Shown: positions 45,378 to 54,572, numbered from the stretch's first letter. The stretch: 64,000 nt of DNA from Actinomycetota bacterium (GCA_009699575.1 WLNY01000005.1:23280-87279); one strand, 5' to 3'. The notes: generated from the letters alone by a model not told the origin. Numbers and translations: made by a program.

Positions 45378-46100
45378 TCAACGAAAACGATGGAGTCCGC
45401 CGCGTACAAGGGCGGCATGTAATCGTATAGATAGAGATGCAATCTCCTTCTGCACCTCTTGAGCTCGCGCCTTGGATTCAGCGCTCTTTTGGCGAGTCAA
45501 TGGCGTAATAACTTGTTCAATCAGGCCAATTTCACGATCAGCTGCAGATTTAAATGATCGCAGATGTCTGGCTTCGATTCCAAAACTCGACATCTCCGTG
45601 ACGGCCTTAGCAACAGCAAGTGCGTCTGAATCATAATGACGGCCACGAAGTGATATCAACCCGAACGACTCAAGTTCTACGAGTTGATCCTCGCGTAGAC
45701 CGCTGGCAGAGATAAGTTCTTCACGAGATAGGCGCATGTCAGTAGCTTGTTCAAAAGCTGCTGGGGCCAATTCACCGGCGACAGTTGCTAGTCCAAGACT
45801 ATGTCTGGGCGCGGCAACGCCACCAGTGGCTGCAGGTTCTAATCCTCGGTCGAGAGCATCAAGATTATCTTTGATGACTCGAAGGGGAAGATACTGATCT
45901 CGCTGAGCGAGAAGGACATATCTCAAACGCTCTAAATCTGAACTCGTAAACTTACGATACCCAGATGGCGTTCTCTGTGGCTCTATGAGACCTTCGGATT
46001 CCAGAAAGCGGATCTTGGAGATTGTTATATCCGGGAAATCTCCACGCAGTTTCGATAATACTTCACCGATACTTAGATACGCACGAGCTGGAACACTCAT
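45378..46100 (-). CDS. ftsR: MerR-family regulator FtsR
   Basis: A 240-residue MerR-type regulator next to garA, equivalent to Rv1828 and corynebacterial FtsR, which activates ftsZ. N-terminal HTH: YLSIGEVLSKLRGDFPDITISKIRFLESEGLIEPQRTPSGYRKFT. The middle carries a second regulatory helical region, and the C-terminus is a long helix expected to dimerise. The ATG begins at the base after the garA stop, so the two are coupled. Confidence 0.87.
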   Translation of the reverse strand: MSVPARAYLSIGEVLSKLRGDFPDITISKIRFLESEGLIEPQRTPSGYRKFTSSDLERLRYVLLAQRDQYLPLRVIKDNLDALDRGLEPAATGGVAAPRHSLGLATVAGELAPAAFEQATDMRLSREELISASGLREDQLVELESFGLISLRGRHYDSDALAVAKAVTEMSSFGIEARHLRSFKSAADREIGLIEQVITPLTRQKSAESKARAQEVQKEIASLSIRLHAALVRGGLHRFR

Positions 46101-46604
46101 TTACTTCTCCCCTGATTGTTTTTGATGAACGTGTGAAACAAAAATCATATGGAACTTTCCAACTTGAATTTGATCTCCATTGCCAAGAATACTTTGTGTG
46201 ACACTTGTATTATTTAGATAGGTCCCATTGAGGCTTCCTAAATCACTTATTTCAAAAAGCGCCTGCGAATTAAAGGCGATAGCGCAATGCTTTCTCGATA
46301 CCGTTACATCGTCAAGAAATATTGAACTTTCCGGAGATCGCCCAATTGCAACCCCTTCAGATGTAATCAAGAAACGTGAACCTTTCTGCGGGCCCCTGTG
46401 AATAATAATCATCGCTCTGCTGGAATCACCGTTTTGGATCTCCTCGATGGTCGCACGTTCTTGAGCAGTAGCGGTCTGAAGATATTCATCAACTTCATTT
46501 GTTGACACGGGCTGCGAAAGAGACCTTAAGCCCAGATGTAGTGTTGAGGTTAGTTCGCGCTCATCAGGCTCTGCCGACACGTTCACTCCCCCTTTTTCAC
46601 TCAC
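46101..46604 (-). CDS. garA: FHA-domain protein GarA/OdhI-like
   Basis: A 167-residue protein with a C-terminal FHA domain (about 80-160): GVAIGRSPESSIFLDDVTVSRKH, then LGSLNGTYLNN and GNGDQIQVGKFHMIFVS, nearly identical to GarA/OdhI in the phosphopeptide-binding loops. GarA inhibits 2-oxoglutarate dehydrogenase unless phosphorylated by PknB/PknG on an N-terminal ETTSVFRADF motif. That motif is not seen here; the nearest counterpart is ELTSTLHLGL. GTG start. It is followed by ftsR. Confidence 0.88.
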   Translation of the reverse strand: MSEKGGVNVSAEPDERELTSTLHLGLRSLSQPVSTNEVDEYLQTATAQERATIEEIQNGDSSRAMIIIHRGPQKGSRFLITSEGVAIGRSPESSIFLDDVTVSRKHCAIAFNSQALFEISDLGSLNGTYLNNTSVTQSILGNGDQIQVGKFHMIFVSHVHQKQSGEK

Positions 46605-46646
46605 CTTAAACTTAAGGGTGACACTAGAGAAGTATGTGGGTCCTGG

Positions 46647-47027
46647 TCAAGCCGTGATTTCACCGTATTCTGAGGCACCTAAGAGTTCAGTTGGCGCTTG
46701 TGATACTTCTACATCCACGAGCCACCCAGCACCGTATGGATCGGAATTAATCGTCTCGGGAGCATTATTGAGAGATTCGTTAACCGCAGTCACGGTTCCA
46801 CTGACTGGTGCAAAGATTTCAGAAACGCTCTTAGTCGATTCCACTTCACCACACACATCACCAGCGATAATTTTTTCACCAACTTTAGGAAGTTGCACGT
46901 AGACGATGTCTCCGAGTGCGCCTTGCGCGAAATCTGTAATCCCAAAACGAAGCACGGTGTCCTGAGCGGTAGCTCCAACCCATTCGTGTTCCTTTGTGTA
47001 TTGCAAATCATCTGGGATGAGTGACAT
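46647..47027 (-). CDS. gcvH: Glycine cleavage system H protein
   Basis: A 126-residue lipoyl carrier. The lipoylation lysine is K66 in EVESTKSVSE; TKEHEWV and GITDFAQGALGDIVYVQLP are typical. It shuttles the aminomethyl group between GcvP and GcvT. AGGAGCGG lies directly before the ATG. Its place upstream of garA is conserved across Actinobacteria. Confidence 0.96.
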   Translation of the reverse strand: MSLIPDDLQYTKEHEWVGATAQDTVLRFGITDFAQGALGDIVYVQLPKVGEKIIAGDVCGEVESTKSVSEIFAPVSGTVTAVNESLNNAPETINSDPYGAGWLVDVEVSQAPTELLGASEYGEITA

Positions 47028-47072
47028 GTCCGCTCCTAATCGTAATTCCGGGATATTGTGTAATGGTACAGA

Positions 47073-47666
47073 TTATTCAAGTACTTCAAAGCTGGACCCG
47101 ACTCTAATCCTTCGAAGTCCAATGCGGAAGTAGCTCATACCCGTGTACACATAGAGCGCAACTCCCCATATCGCGAATGACCAACCCACAACGTAGGCCA
47201 CTGACCCAAAGGTTGTCTTGGCAAGGCCGAGAAGAAGAAAAGGGAAGGCATAAAGCAAAGTAAAGGTCGCTGCCTTGCCAAGAAAGGTGACCGTCAGCAA
47301 TCCATATCCTTTGCCTTTTAGAACTAAGGCAAGTAGAGCTAGAAGAATATCTCTGATGACTAATGTTGCTATTAGCCATAGTGGAATGACATCTCGCATA
47401 TAGAGAACAACAAGAGTAGAGACTATATAGAGCCTGTCTACTGCAGGATCCAACATCGCACCAAGGCTAGATTCTTGGCCCCAAGCTCTAGCTATCTTTC
47501 CATCAAAGTAATCTGAAGCGCCACCAAGTGCTAAAAGCAATACGGCCCAACCGTCCTGATGCGTCACAAGAGCTAGGTAGAAAAAAAGTGGAATTCCACA
47601 AGCCCGCAAAATACTCAACACATTAGGTAACGTCCAATTTGTTCCGGAACCCATTCGCATCATCAT
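47073..47666 (-). CDS. CDP-alcohol phosphatidyltransferase (PgsA-type)
   Basis: A 197-residue membrane enzyme with about five or six helices. The complete CDP-alcohol motif D52-x2-D55-G-x2-A-R-x8-G-x3-D73-x3-D77 is present. The position after gcvH matches mycobacterial PgsA2, so it is probably a cardiolipin- or phosphatidylglycerophosphate-type synthase. The two Rv1824/Rv1825 genes usually between it and gcvH are missing. The exact N-terminus is uncertain (three Met codons in the first five). Confidence 0.88.
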   Translation of the reverse strand: MMMRMGSGTNWTLPNVLSILRACGIPLFFYLALVTHQDGWAVLLLALGGASDYFDGKIARAWGQESSLGAMLDPAVDRLYIVSTLVVLYMRDVIPLWLIATLVIRDILLALLALVLKGKGYGLLTVTFLGKAATFTLLYAFPFLLLGLAKTTFGSVAYVVGWSFAIWGVALYVYTGMSYFRIGLRRIRVGSSFEVLE

Positions 47667-47675
47667 GAGAATTCT

Positions 47676-49631
47676 TTAGTCACGCTCTTTTACGCGGACA
47701 GCAACTTGTACTGGAGTGCCTGGAAATGAGAATTCTTCGCGTAAACGTCGTTCAATAAATCGACGGTACGACGCTTCAATCCAGCCACTGGAGAAAACCA
47801 CAAATTTCGGAGGAGCAATACCAGCTTGAGTTGCGTAATAAACCTTCGGTTGTTTTCCTCCACGGACGGGTGGCGGAGTCTGCCCGATCAGTGCGCCTAG
47901 GAAGGAATTTAACTTACTCGTTGGAACTCTCTTCTCCCAACTATCAAGGGAGGTTCTCAAAGCCGGAGCTAGGCGATCTCTATGCCATCCAGTTTTCGCT
48001 GCAACGTTAACTCTCTGAGCCCATTCGACTTGATCAAGATGTCGATCAATTTCTCGATCAAGCTGGTCTCGTCTATCTTCATCAACCAAGTCCCATTTAT
48101 TCATCACGATAACCATGGCTTTTCCAGCCTCTTCGACCATAGTAATGATTCGCAAATCCTGCTCGGAAATGGGTTCGCTTGCATCAAGAACCACCACCGC
48201 AACTTCACAACGCTCCAAGGCAGCCTGCGTACGAAGTGTGGCGTAATAATCTGTACCACTTGCTTGATTCGCCCGCTTACGCAAACCAGCAGTATCAACA
48301 AATCTCCAAATAGATCCCCCGAACTCTATTAACTCATCCACGGGATCCCTAGTAGTGCCAGCAATTTCGGAAACGATTGCTCGCTCTTCACCAGCTAATG
48401 CATTGAGAAGACTTGATTTACCGACGTTTGGACGACCAATGAGGGCAACACGCCGATAACCATCTTGCACCTGTGCTCCACCTACTTCAGGAAGAACGGA
48501 AACAATTTTATCTAAGAGATCACCGCTACCGCGCCCGTGAAGTGCTGAAACAAAATATGGCTCACCCAGTCCTAAATTCCATAGCGCGTGCGCATCCGAC
48601 TCTTCTCGTTCGCTGTCCACTTTGTTAGCGATCAAAATAATCGGTTTTTTTGCCTTGCGTAACTCTTGAACGAGTACATCGTCTTCATCTAGTGCACCAA
48701 CTTGTGAGTCCACCACAAAACATAGAACATCAGATTCGCGCATAGCTATTTCGGCGCCGGCGCTTACTTGAATAGAGATGCCATCTGGCTTTGATTCCCA
48801 GCCACCTGTGTCCATCACGATGAAGCGACGACCGCCCCATTCGCATTCATATTGAATTCTGTCTCTCGTCACGCCAGGCGTGTCTTCAACTATGGCTTCT
48901 CTACGGCCAATGAATCGATTTATTAATGTGGATTTACCAACATTGGGACGTCCCAAGATTCCAACTATTGGAAGCCCAAGAAGTGAACGCTCTTTCAGAA
49001 GTTCCCAAATTCGTTCGACGGTGTCATCCAAGGAAAGTTGCGTTGAATCAATCACAACACTGTCCTGAGCAATTGTGAGAGGAGAGGCGCTCCGGGTGGA
49101 ATCAATGACATCTCTTGAATTCAAAGACTTCTTCACTTCCGTGACGCCAACTTCAATCTCTTTATCTCGACGAAGAGCGCGCGCTTCAAGATCAGCGGTG
49201 AGATAAATCTTCAGTGCTGAATCAGGTGCTACGACGGTTCCGATATCTCTTCCTTCTACTACGATGCCACGTGTCGCCTCTGAAATATATTTTCTCTGTA
49301 TCGCGAGTAACTCTTTGCGAACTTCCAACATCGCTGCAACAACGCTTACATGCCCGGTAACTTCCTGCGAGCGAATCTCGTCTGTTATCTCGGTATCCCC
49401 TGCGAATAGTTGCGGGGTAAGTGGATTGCAAACGAAACGCAAAGGTGAGCGCTTTAATGCGGCAACTATTTCAGCAGGATCTTTGCACTCCTCGCGTTGA
49501 GCTACCCACGTTGCGCCTCGATATAAGGCGCCTGTGTCTAAGTAGTTCCAACCAGCACGGATAGCTACCAACTTAGAAGCGCTCGATTTTCCAGCTCCGC
49601 TCGGGCCATCTACTGCTACGACAATGCCCAT
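47676..49631 (-). CDS. der: Fused cytidylate kinase - ribosome-biogenesis GTPase Der
   Basis: A single 651-residue frame. Residues 1-215 or so are cytidylate kinase (P-loop [32 protein letters not shown]-...-S-T-R). Residues 220-651 are Der, with two tandem GTPase domains (GRPNVGKST then GRPNVGKSS, each with DTPG/DTAG and NKxD) and a KH-like C-terminal domain. Cmk makes CDP; Der acts in 50S assembly. The genes are neighbours in many Actinobacteria and such fusions are annotated in some of them. No internal start is evident. A leaderless promoter TAGAAT-N6 precedes it. Confidence 0.95.
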   Translation of the reverse strand: MGIVVAVDGPSGAGKSSASKLVAIRAGWNYLDTGALYRGATWVAQREECKDPAEIVAALKRSPLRFVCNPLTPQLFAGDTEITDEIRSQEVTGHVSVVAAMLEVRKELLAIQRKYISEATRGIVVEGRDIGTVVAPDSALKIYLTADLEARALRRDKEIEVGVTEVKKSLNSRDVIDSTRSASPLTIAQDSVVIDSTQLSLDDTVERIWELLKERSLLGLPIVGILGRPNVGKSTLINRFIGRREAIVEDTPGVTRDRIQYECEWGGRRFIVMDTGGWESKPDGISIQVSAGAEIAMRESDVLCFVVDSQVGALDEDDVLVQELRKAKKPIILIANKVDSEREESDAHALWNLGLGEPYFVSALHGRGSGDLLDKIVSVLPEVGGAQVQDGYRRVALIGRPNVGKSSLLNALAGEERAIVSEIAGTTRDPVDELIEFGGSIWRFVDTAGLRKRANQASGTDYYATLRTQAALERCEVAVVVLDASEPISEQDLRIITMVEEAGKAMVIVMNKWDLVDEDRRDQLDREIDRHLDQVEWAQRVNVAAKTGWHRDRLAPALRTSLDSWEKRVPTSKLNSFLGALIGQTPPPVRGGKQPKVYYATQAGIAPPKFVVFSSGWIEASYRRFIERRLREEFSFPGTPVQVAVRVKERD

Positions 49632-49637
49632 GCATTC

Positions 49638-49643
49638 ATTCTA
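49638..49643 (-). promoter_or_regulatory. -10 hexamer for leaderless cmk-der
   Basis: On the minus strand TAGAAT, then GAATGC, then the ATG at 49631. TAGAAT is close to the consensus actinobacterial -10. Confidence 0.6.
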
Positions 49644-49657
49644 TTGCCTGGTGTGAG

Positions 49658-50722
49658 TTATGAATTACGTGAAGCGTGAATGCTCCAACCCCGCGTGCTT
49701 AGATGTGTAGTTAACTTATAGGCATCCAAAGAGGAAAGAATAGCCAAGGTCACCAGCCCCGTAAATTGACCCGGTGTATGTTCGATAGTTAGATCTTCCA
49801 CATTGACTCCAGCGACTGCACACTCGTTAAAAAGAGCTGCTAATTGCCCAGGTTTATCTTGGATCACAATCGGCACATATGTGTAGTCACGAGCCGTCCC
49901 GCCATGCTTTCCCGGTATGCGTTCTCGACCCTTATTTCCATCTTCAATAAGTGCGTGAGCTACACGTGAGTCATTGAGGCTCTCAACAAGAATGGTTAAG
50001 TCTTTTTGTAGACTTATCAATAAAGGACGGATATGGGACGCATTACTTGAAAGTATTTCCTCCCAAAGCACCGCACTTGAGCCGGCCAAGCGCGTCATAT
50101 CCCTTAATCCCTGACCCGAAAGCTCTAGCCACGTGGGCTCTCCCGAAGTGAGCGCCTTAGCCAAGAGTGAGGCAAGGATCTGAGGAAGATGTGAGACCAG
50201 CGCGACTGCCTTATCATGCTCGGCAGGCGGCATGTGAAAAGTAATCGCCGAACACATTTCGGCCACCTCAGTTGCTATGGCAATGGCATGCTCACTTGTT
50301 AAAAGAGTGGGTGTGATGATCCACGGTCTCGAGGCAAACAGATCGCCGCGAGCGGACTGCGCCCCTCCCACCTCTCGGCCAGCCATGGGGTGAGTGAAGC
50401 AAAATCTCTCCTCTAGACCATCTATTTCTGACACGTCTACTAGAGGTTTAGTTTTAACACTGCTAATATCTATAAATATCGAGTTGGGATTTAATGCAAA
50501 TTCACTCTTAATAACCTTTTTGAATGCTCCAATAGGAACCGCAATGATAATTAAGTCGGCGACGTCAGGCTCCCCCGAATAACCAACTAATTCTTGGGCC
50601 AGCGCCTGCGCCTCTTCATCGGAGTCGACCATCTCGACATCTACACCTTTGGCCGAGAGAGCCAGGCCTATAGACGTTCCAATGAGGCCAGAACCGATGA
50701 TTCGAACGCTCTTTAGCCCCAT
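49658..50722 (-). CDS. tyrA: Prephenate dehydrogenase with ACT domain
   Basis: A 354-residue enzyme of tyrosine synthesis. The NAD-binding turn is IIGSGLIGTSIG (about 8-19); FTHPMAGREVGG and ALVSHLPQ are catalytic and substrate segments. The C-terminal 75 or so residues (VPIVIQDKPGQLAALFNECAVAGVN) form an ACT domain for tyrosine feedback. A GGAG ribosome site precedes the ATG. aroH is 10 nt upstream, so the two consecutive steps from chorismate share an operon. Confidence 0.94.
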   Translation of the reverse strand: MGLKSVRIIGSGLIGTSIGLALSAKGVDVEMVDSDEEAQALAQELVGYSGEPDVADLIIIAVPIGAFKKVIKSEFALNPNSIFIDISSVKTKPLVDVSEIDGLEERFCFTHPMAGREVGGAQSARGDLFASRPWIITPTLLTSEHAIAIATEVAEMCSAITFHMPPAEHDKAVALVSHLPQILASLLAKALTSGEPTWLELSGQGLRDMTRLAGSSAVLWEEILSSNASHIRPLLISLQKDLTILVESLNDSRVAHALIEDGNKGRERIPGKHGGTARDYTYVPIVIQDKPGQLAALFNECAVAGVNVEDLTIEHTPGQFTGLVTLAILSSLDAYKLTTHLSTRGWSIHASRNS

Positions 50723-50732
50723 AAGTACTCCA

Positions 50733-51095
50733 TTATTGAGCTAAATCCTGGCGCAAAACACTTGCCCCACCCAGATAAACATGTTCGATTTGTTCAGGGG
50801 ATCGAGATGAATTGCAATGAATGAGCGCTCGGATAGTCCGCGCAAGGGCTCCTGGGACGTCTATTTCTACTGCACATAAGAGCGGAACTAGCTCGAAACC
50901 AAGTTCTCTCGCCGCTCGCGCTGGAAAGGTGGCATTGAGGTCTGCGGTGGCTGTGAAAATAACCGAGATAATTTCTTGTGGGGCCAACTCATTGACTTGA
51001 AGAATCCGAGTGAGAAGCTCCTTTGAGCCTTGCGAAATGGCCTCCTCGGTGTTGGACTCAACTTGAATCGCTCCACGTATCGCTCGCACAGTCAT
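50733..51095 (-). CDS. aroH: Chorismate mutase, AroH type
   Basis: A 120-residue monofunctional chorismate mutase of the pseudo-alpha/beta-barrel class. Signs: VRAIRGAIQVE, FTATADLNATFPARAAR and VYLGGASVLR (C-terminal active-site segment). It makes prephenate for tyrA directly downstream. ATG 51095 is chosen since homology begins at MTVRAIRG and TACGAT lies exactly six bases upstream; the ORF-track start adds 13 unrelated residues. Confidence 0.92.
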   Translation of the reverse strand: MTVRAIRGAIQVESNTEEAISQGSKELLTRILQVNELAPQEIISVIFTATADLNATFPARAARELGFELVPLLCAVEIDVPGALARTIRALIHCNSSRSPEQIEHVYLGGASVLRQDLAQ

Positions 51096-51358
51096 GTGAG
51101 AATCGTAGCGTGACTTTGAGTAAGAGTGCGGCATCGCCTTAGTGCTTTAAACAATAAAATAGTTTATACGTTTAGCGATAAATGGTTATTAATCCAAGTC
51201 GACCAGGGTGCTTTTGAATTCCATTGCCATCCCAATTATATAGATTTATCGATTTTATCCAGCCCAATAACTTGTATTTTTGGCGACTTATCGATAATTC
51301 AACCTGGAATATAGATAAAACGATAAAAAGACTATTGTGAAAAAAACCTTAAATAGAC
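51096..51358. other. AT-rich intergenic region with repeated TTATCG/CGATAA motifs
   Basis: The longest gene-free stretch of the window (263 nt) between rluB and aroH. It is visibly much more AT-rich than its surroundings. It holds GCGATAAATGG (about 51175), TTTATCGATTTT (about 51245), CTTATCGATAATT (about 51288) and AACGATAAAAAG (about 51319), all variants of one CGATAA/TTATCG word. I see no ORF or tRNA, and no clear terminator. Its role is unknown; it includes the aroH promoter at one end. Confidence 0.6.
51102..51107 (-). promoter_or_regulatory. -10 hexamer for leaderless aroH
   Basis: On the minus strand TACGAT, then TCTCAC, then the ATG at 51095. Confidence 0.55.
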
Positions 51359-52090
51359 TTATTTCTTTAAATCTAAAGCTGTATAGAGATTAGTTATCTC
51401 TCCTTCGTTGAGGTCTCGCCAACGACCTTCGAGAGTTTCCCCAAGCGAGATAGGACCGAATTTGGTTCTGATCAATCGCAGCACATCTACGCCTACCGCC
51501 TCCATTAGGCGACGGATAATGTGGTACCGGCCTTCGTGGATGCTTACTTCAATCCAGGCTGGAGAGAGCTGTTTAAAGGTCAGGACTCGACCCATCCCAT
51601 CCTCGAGTTCAACACCTTTAAGTAGTGTTTTCTCGACTCCAACCGGCAATTTTCCATCAAATTCAATGATGTAAGTTTTTTCTAATCCAAAGGATGGGTG
51701 CGTGGCGCGAAAGGTCATATCGCCATCATTTGTAAGCAAAATTAGCCCTTCGGAATCCTTATCAAGGCGACCCACATGAAAAAGCCTCTCGGTCCTTAAG
51801 TTGATGAAATCTGATAGCGATGGCCTTCCTTCGGGATCGAACATGGTTGACACAACACCTCTTGGTTTATGAAGTGCAAGGTAAGTTTTGGTCAAACTTC
51901 GATGAATTGTCTCACCATCAACCATTACTATAGACTTCTCAGCGTCACATTTCGCACCAAGTTCTCTTACGATTTTTCCATCTACGCTGACTCGACCATC
52001 TGATATCAGTTCATCAGCACCTCGGCGGCTGGTTATTCCTGCATCGGCAATAATCTTATTAAGGCGCATTTCGGCCATGTGGCTATCCAT
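51359..52090 (-). CDS. rluB: 23S rRNA pseudouridine synthase, RsuA/RluB family
   Basis: A 243-residue protein with an N-terminal S4 domain (about 7-55) and an RsuA-type catalytic domain. GRLDKDSEGLILLTNDG holds the catalytic Asp (D110); EGRYHIIRRLMEAVG is the other hallmark. Position next to scpB is conserved in Actinobacteria and Firmicutes. The start could be any of three Met codons in the first eight. Confidence 0.9.
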   Translation of the reverse strand: MDSHMAEMRLNKIIADAGITSRRGADELISDGRVSVDGKIVRELGAKCDAEKSIVMVDGETIHRSLTKTYLALHKPRGVVSTMFDPEGRPSLSDFINLRTERLFHVGRLDKDSEGLILLTNDGDMTFRATHPSFGLEKTYIIEFDGKLPVGVEKTLLKGVELEDGMGRVLTFKQLSPAWIEVSIHEGRYHIIRRLMEAVGVDVLRLIRTKFGPISLGETLEGRWRDLNEGEITNLYTALDLKK

Positions 52091-52168
52091 TCTCGACAGT
52101 CATCGCACGGCTGTGGCCGGGCAAGTGTAAGTGTAGAGGTAAGAAATAGGCTTTGCTAATTGAGCGTG

Positions 52169-52720
52169 TTAGTCGATGAGAGATTCAAGAATCTCATCTA
52201 AGTGATCAAGGTCAGGCAAGTACGGCGCTAAGGCTGGAAGGTCTTCGAGGTTATTAAGACCTAGGCGCTCAAGAAAATAGGTCGTTGTCTTGTATAGAAT
52301 TGCGCCTGTTTCTGGCTCGAGGCCGAATTCCTCCACAAGGCCTCTCGTCACTAAAGTCTTCATGACCGCTTCTACATTAACTCCTCGTATGGCCGAGACT
52401 CTGGCTCGTGAAACAGGCTGGCGATAGGCAATTACTGCCAAGGTTTCAAGAGCTGCCTGGGTTAACCGATTCTGCTGACCGTCAAGCACGAATTTCTCCA
52501 CTACGGAGGCGCACTCAGGATGACTATAGAAGCGCCACCCGCCTGAGATGGCCTTAAGGGTGAACCCTCTCCCTTCGTAGCTCTCTATGAGCGCTGTGAG
52601 CGCCGCCGAGATTTCATCCGTTGGAACTTCAAGGACCGTCGCAAGTGTTATTTCAGTAACTGGCTCGTCCACGACCATCAGAATCGCTTCAATTGAGCGC
52701 AGGAGCTCAGAATTAGGCAT
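52169..52720 (-). CDS. scpB: Condensin-associated protein ScpB
   Basis: A 183-residue protein with two winged-helix domains; LTQAALETLAVIAYRQPVSRARVSAIRGVN is the family signature. It dimerises and binds ScpA to regulate SMC loop extrusion. ATG 52720 overlaps the scpA stop by 8 nt with GGAGGGG just upstream; the longer ORF start lies inside scpA. Confidence 0.94.
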   Translation of the reverse strand: MPNSELLRSIEAILMVVDEPVTEITLATVLEVPTDEISAALTALIESYEGRGFTLKAISGGWRFYSHPECASVVEKFVLDGQQNRLTQAALETLAVIAYRQPVSRARVSAIRGVNVEAVMKTLVTRGLVEEFGLEPETGAILYKTTTYFLERLGLNNLEDLPALAPYLPDLDHLDEILESLID

Positions 52721-53627
52721 TTTCCCCTCCAGGTTCCACGACATCATATGAGTCGTCTAAAACGATAGGTATATCAAATTCATCGGTAGTCTCAATCTCT
52801 CCATCATCTGGGCCTGTCCAACTGATCTGGAGCTCCCCCAAAGCCACCACCTGTTCAAAGCGCAGGGCGCCCTGCCTGTAAAGATCCAAAAGAGCCAAGA
52901 ATCGCGCCACAATCACCAAAGTGCTTTCAGCATCAAGCACGAGTGCTCTAAAAGTCATCGATCTGGAGCGGCGCAAAGCCTCAACCACTAGTTGAGACTG
53001 CTCAGTTACGCTCACTTGAGCGCTGTGTAGATGCTCAACAGCTACCACTGGTGCCGACTTAGGTGTCAAAACCCTCTCTGCAATCGCGGCAAAACGGGCG
53101 GCGCCTACGCCGATGAGAACCTCAGGCAAAAGGGCTGAAAGAGCGGGATCCAAGGCGACTATGCGAGCAAAGCTTTTATCGCTTTGCGCAATCCGCTCGC
53201 TAAATGTTGCCGCGATCTCTTTAAAGGCGCGATATTGGAGAAGGCGGGCAAAGAGAAGGTCTCGAGCCTCCAGAAGCGCCAAATCTTCTTCATCATCAAC
53301 TTCCCCGGAAGGCAATAATCTCGCCGCCTTGAGATCAAGCAATGTTGCCGCGATCACGAGAAATTCCGTGGCTTGATCTAATCGCCACCCTTCTCCCGAA
53401 ATCTCCAAGGCTCGGATGAAGGCGATAAATTCGTCGGTGACGGTACTTAAAGCAACCTCTGTAATGTCCATTTTGTGGCGCGAGATGAGCTGAAGAAGTA
53501 GATCAAAGGGTCCATCAAAATTCTCTAGGTGAACCGAAAAGGGGCCAGAGATCTCCTGTACGACAGGCTCGTTGGTTATCTCAGTTTCCACCAGCGAACC
53601 GTACTTTACTTTTGAGTCTTTGCGCAC
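52713..53627 (-). CDS. scpA: Condensin kleisin subunit ScpA
   Basis: A 304-residue kleisin. The N-terminal SVHLENFDGPFDLLLQLISRHKMDITEVALSTVTDEFIAFI is the SMC-neck-binding part, and the C-terminal winged helix (MTFRALVLDAESTLVIVARFLALLDLYRQGALRFEQ) binds the SMC head. Acidic at both ends. GTG start. It is divergent from parA with 60 bases between. Confidence 0.94.
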   Translation of the reverse strand: MRKDSKVKYGSLVETEITNEPVVQEISGPFSVHLENFDGPFDLLLQLISRHKMDITEVALSTVTDEFIAFIRALEISGEGWRLDQATEFLVIAATLLDLKAARLLPSGEVDDEEDLALLEARDLLFARLLQYRAFKEIAATFSERIAQSDKSFARIVALDPALSALLPEVLIGVGAARFAAIAERVLTPKSAPVVAVEHLHSAQVSVTEQSQLVVEALRRSRSMTFRALVLDAESTLVIVARFLALLDLYRQGALRFEQVVALGELQISWTGPDDGEIETTDEFDIPIVLDDSYDVVEPGGENA

Positions 53628-53687
53628 TTGCTCACTACGTGGCTAACGCGTACAGTCGGCCGAAAGGTATAGAAAGAGGTTTCTCGC

Positions 53688-54572
53688 TTGAACGCTAAAT
53701 CGACAATTGATGATGATGTCGCGACTACCTCAGCACTTCTAGGTCGTCCTCCCATGAGTTTCTCGGTGCCAGCACCGTTGACCACCCACGGACATGCCAA
53801 AATCATCGCAATATTTAATCAAAAAGGCGGAGTAGGTAAAACCACTTCAACAATTAATTTAGGAGCTAGCCTTGCTGAATTAGGCAGACGAGTTCTTCTC
53901 GTCGATTTTGATCCGCAAGGGGGTCTTTCCCTCGGCCTTGGTGTCAACGCACATAGTCTGCCTCTTGAACAAACCGTGTACTACGCCTTGATGACGCCGA
54001 GCGCCAATGTAGATGAAATTGTTTTAAAATCATCGGTTGCTGGCCTTGATTTTCTTCCAGCAAATCGAGACTTAGGAACTGCTGAGACCACATTGGGCGC
54101 AGAAATTGGCGGGCAGCAGTATCTCAAGAGAGCGCTCACCCCTCTTCGTGATTTCTACGATGTGATCCTCATCGATTGCCAACCGACCATGGGTCAGCTG
54201 ACGATTAATGCTCTGGTTGCGTCGGATGAAGTAATTGTTCCCCTCCAATGTGAATACTTTGCTCTTCATGGATTCATTGAACTTAAAGGCAATCTAGATA
54301 AAGTGAAGAACTTTCTCAATCCTGATCTTAAATTAATTGGAATTCTTGCCACAATGTATGACAAGAAAACTCTTCATAACAGAGAAGTACTTGGAGCAAT
54401 TCTTGAAAAATATCCAGAAGATGTATTTGAAACCATAATTTCCAAAACGATTCGTTTTCCAGAAACAACAGTGGTTGGTGAACCGATCACTACCTATGCT
54501 TCTTCGTCAACAGGCGCTGCCTCTTATCGACGTTTAGCAAGAGAACTCATAGCCAGAGGAGGCGCACAATGA
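53688..54572 (+). CDS. ParA/Soj-family ATPase (chromosome-locus orphan)
   Basis: A 294-residue deviant-Walker ATPase: KGGVGKTT (46-53), LVDFDPQGG and VILIDCQPTMG. It has a 37-residue N-terminal extension. It lies beside scpA, as the Rv1708-type ParA does in mycobacteria, and not beside parB or the origin genes, so it is the second actinobacterial ParA of unclear cargo rather than the main segregation ATPase. TTG start with AAAGAGG upstream. The stop overlaps its partner gene (ATGA). Confidence 0.88.
   Translation: MNAKSTIDDDVATTSALLGRPPMSFSVPAPLTTHGHAKIIAIFNQKGGVGKTTSTINLGASLAELGRRVLLVDFDPQGGLSLGLGVNAHSLPLEQTVYYALMTPSANVDEIVLKSSVAGLDFLPANRDLGTAETTLGAEIGGQQYLKRALTPLRDFYDVILIDCQPTMGQLTINALVASDEVIVPLQCEYFALHGFIELKGNLDKVKNFLNPDLKLIGILATMYDKKTLHNREVLGAILEKYPEDVFETIISKTIRFPETTVVGEPITTYASSSTGAASYRRLARELIARGGAQ

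Noticed and set aside
53688-54572. Main chromosomal parABS ATPase
   Set aside because: No parB, parS-like sites or gidB/rnpA neighbourhood; the context fits the second ParA beside scpA.
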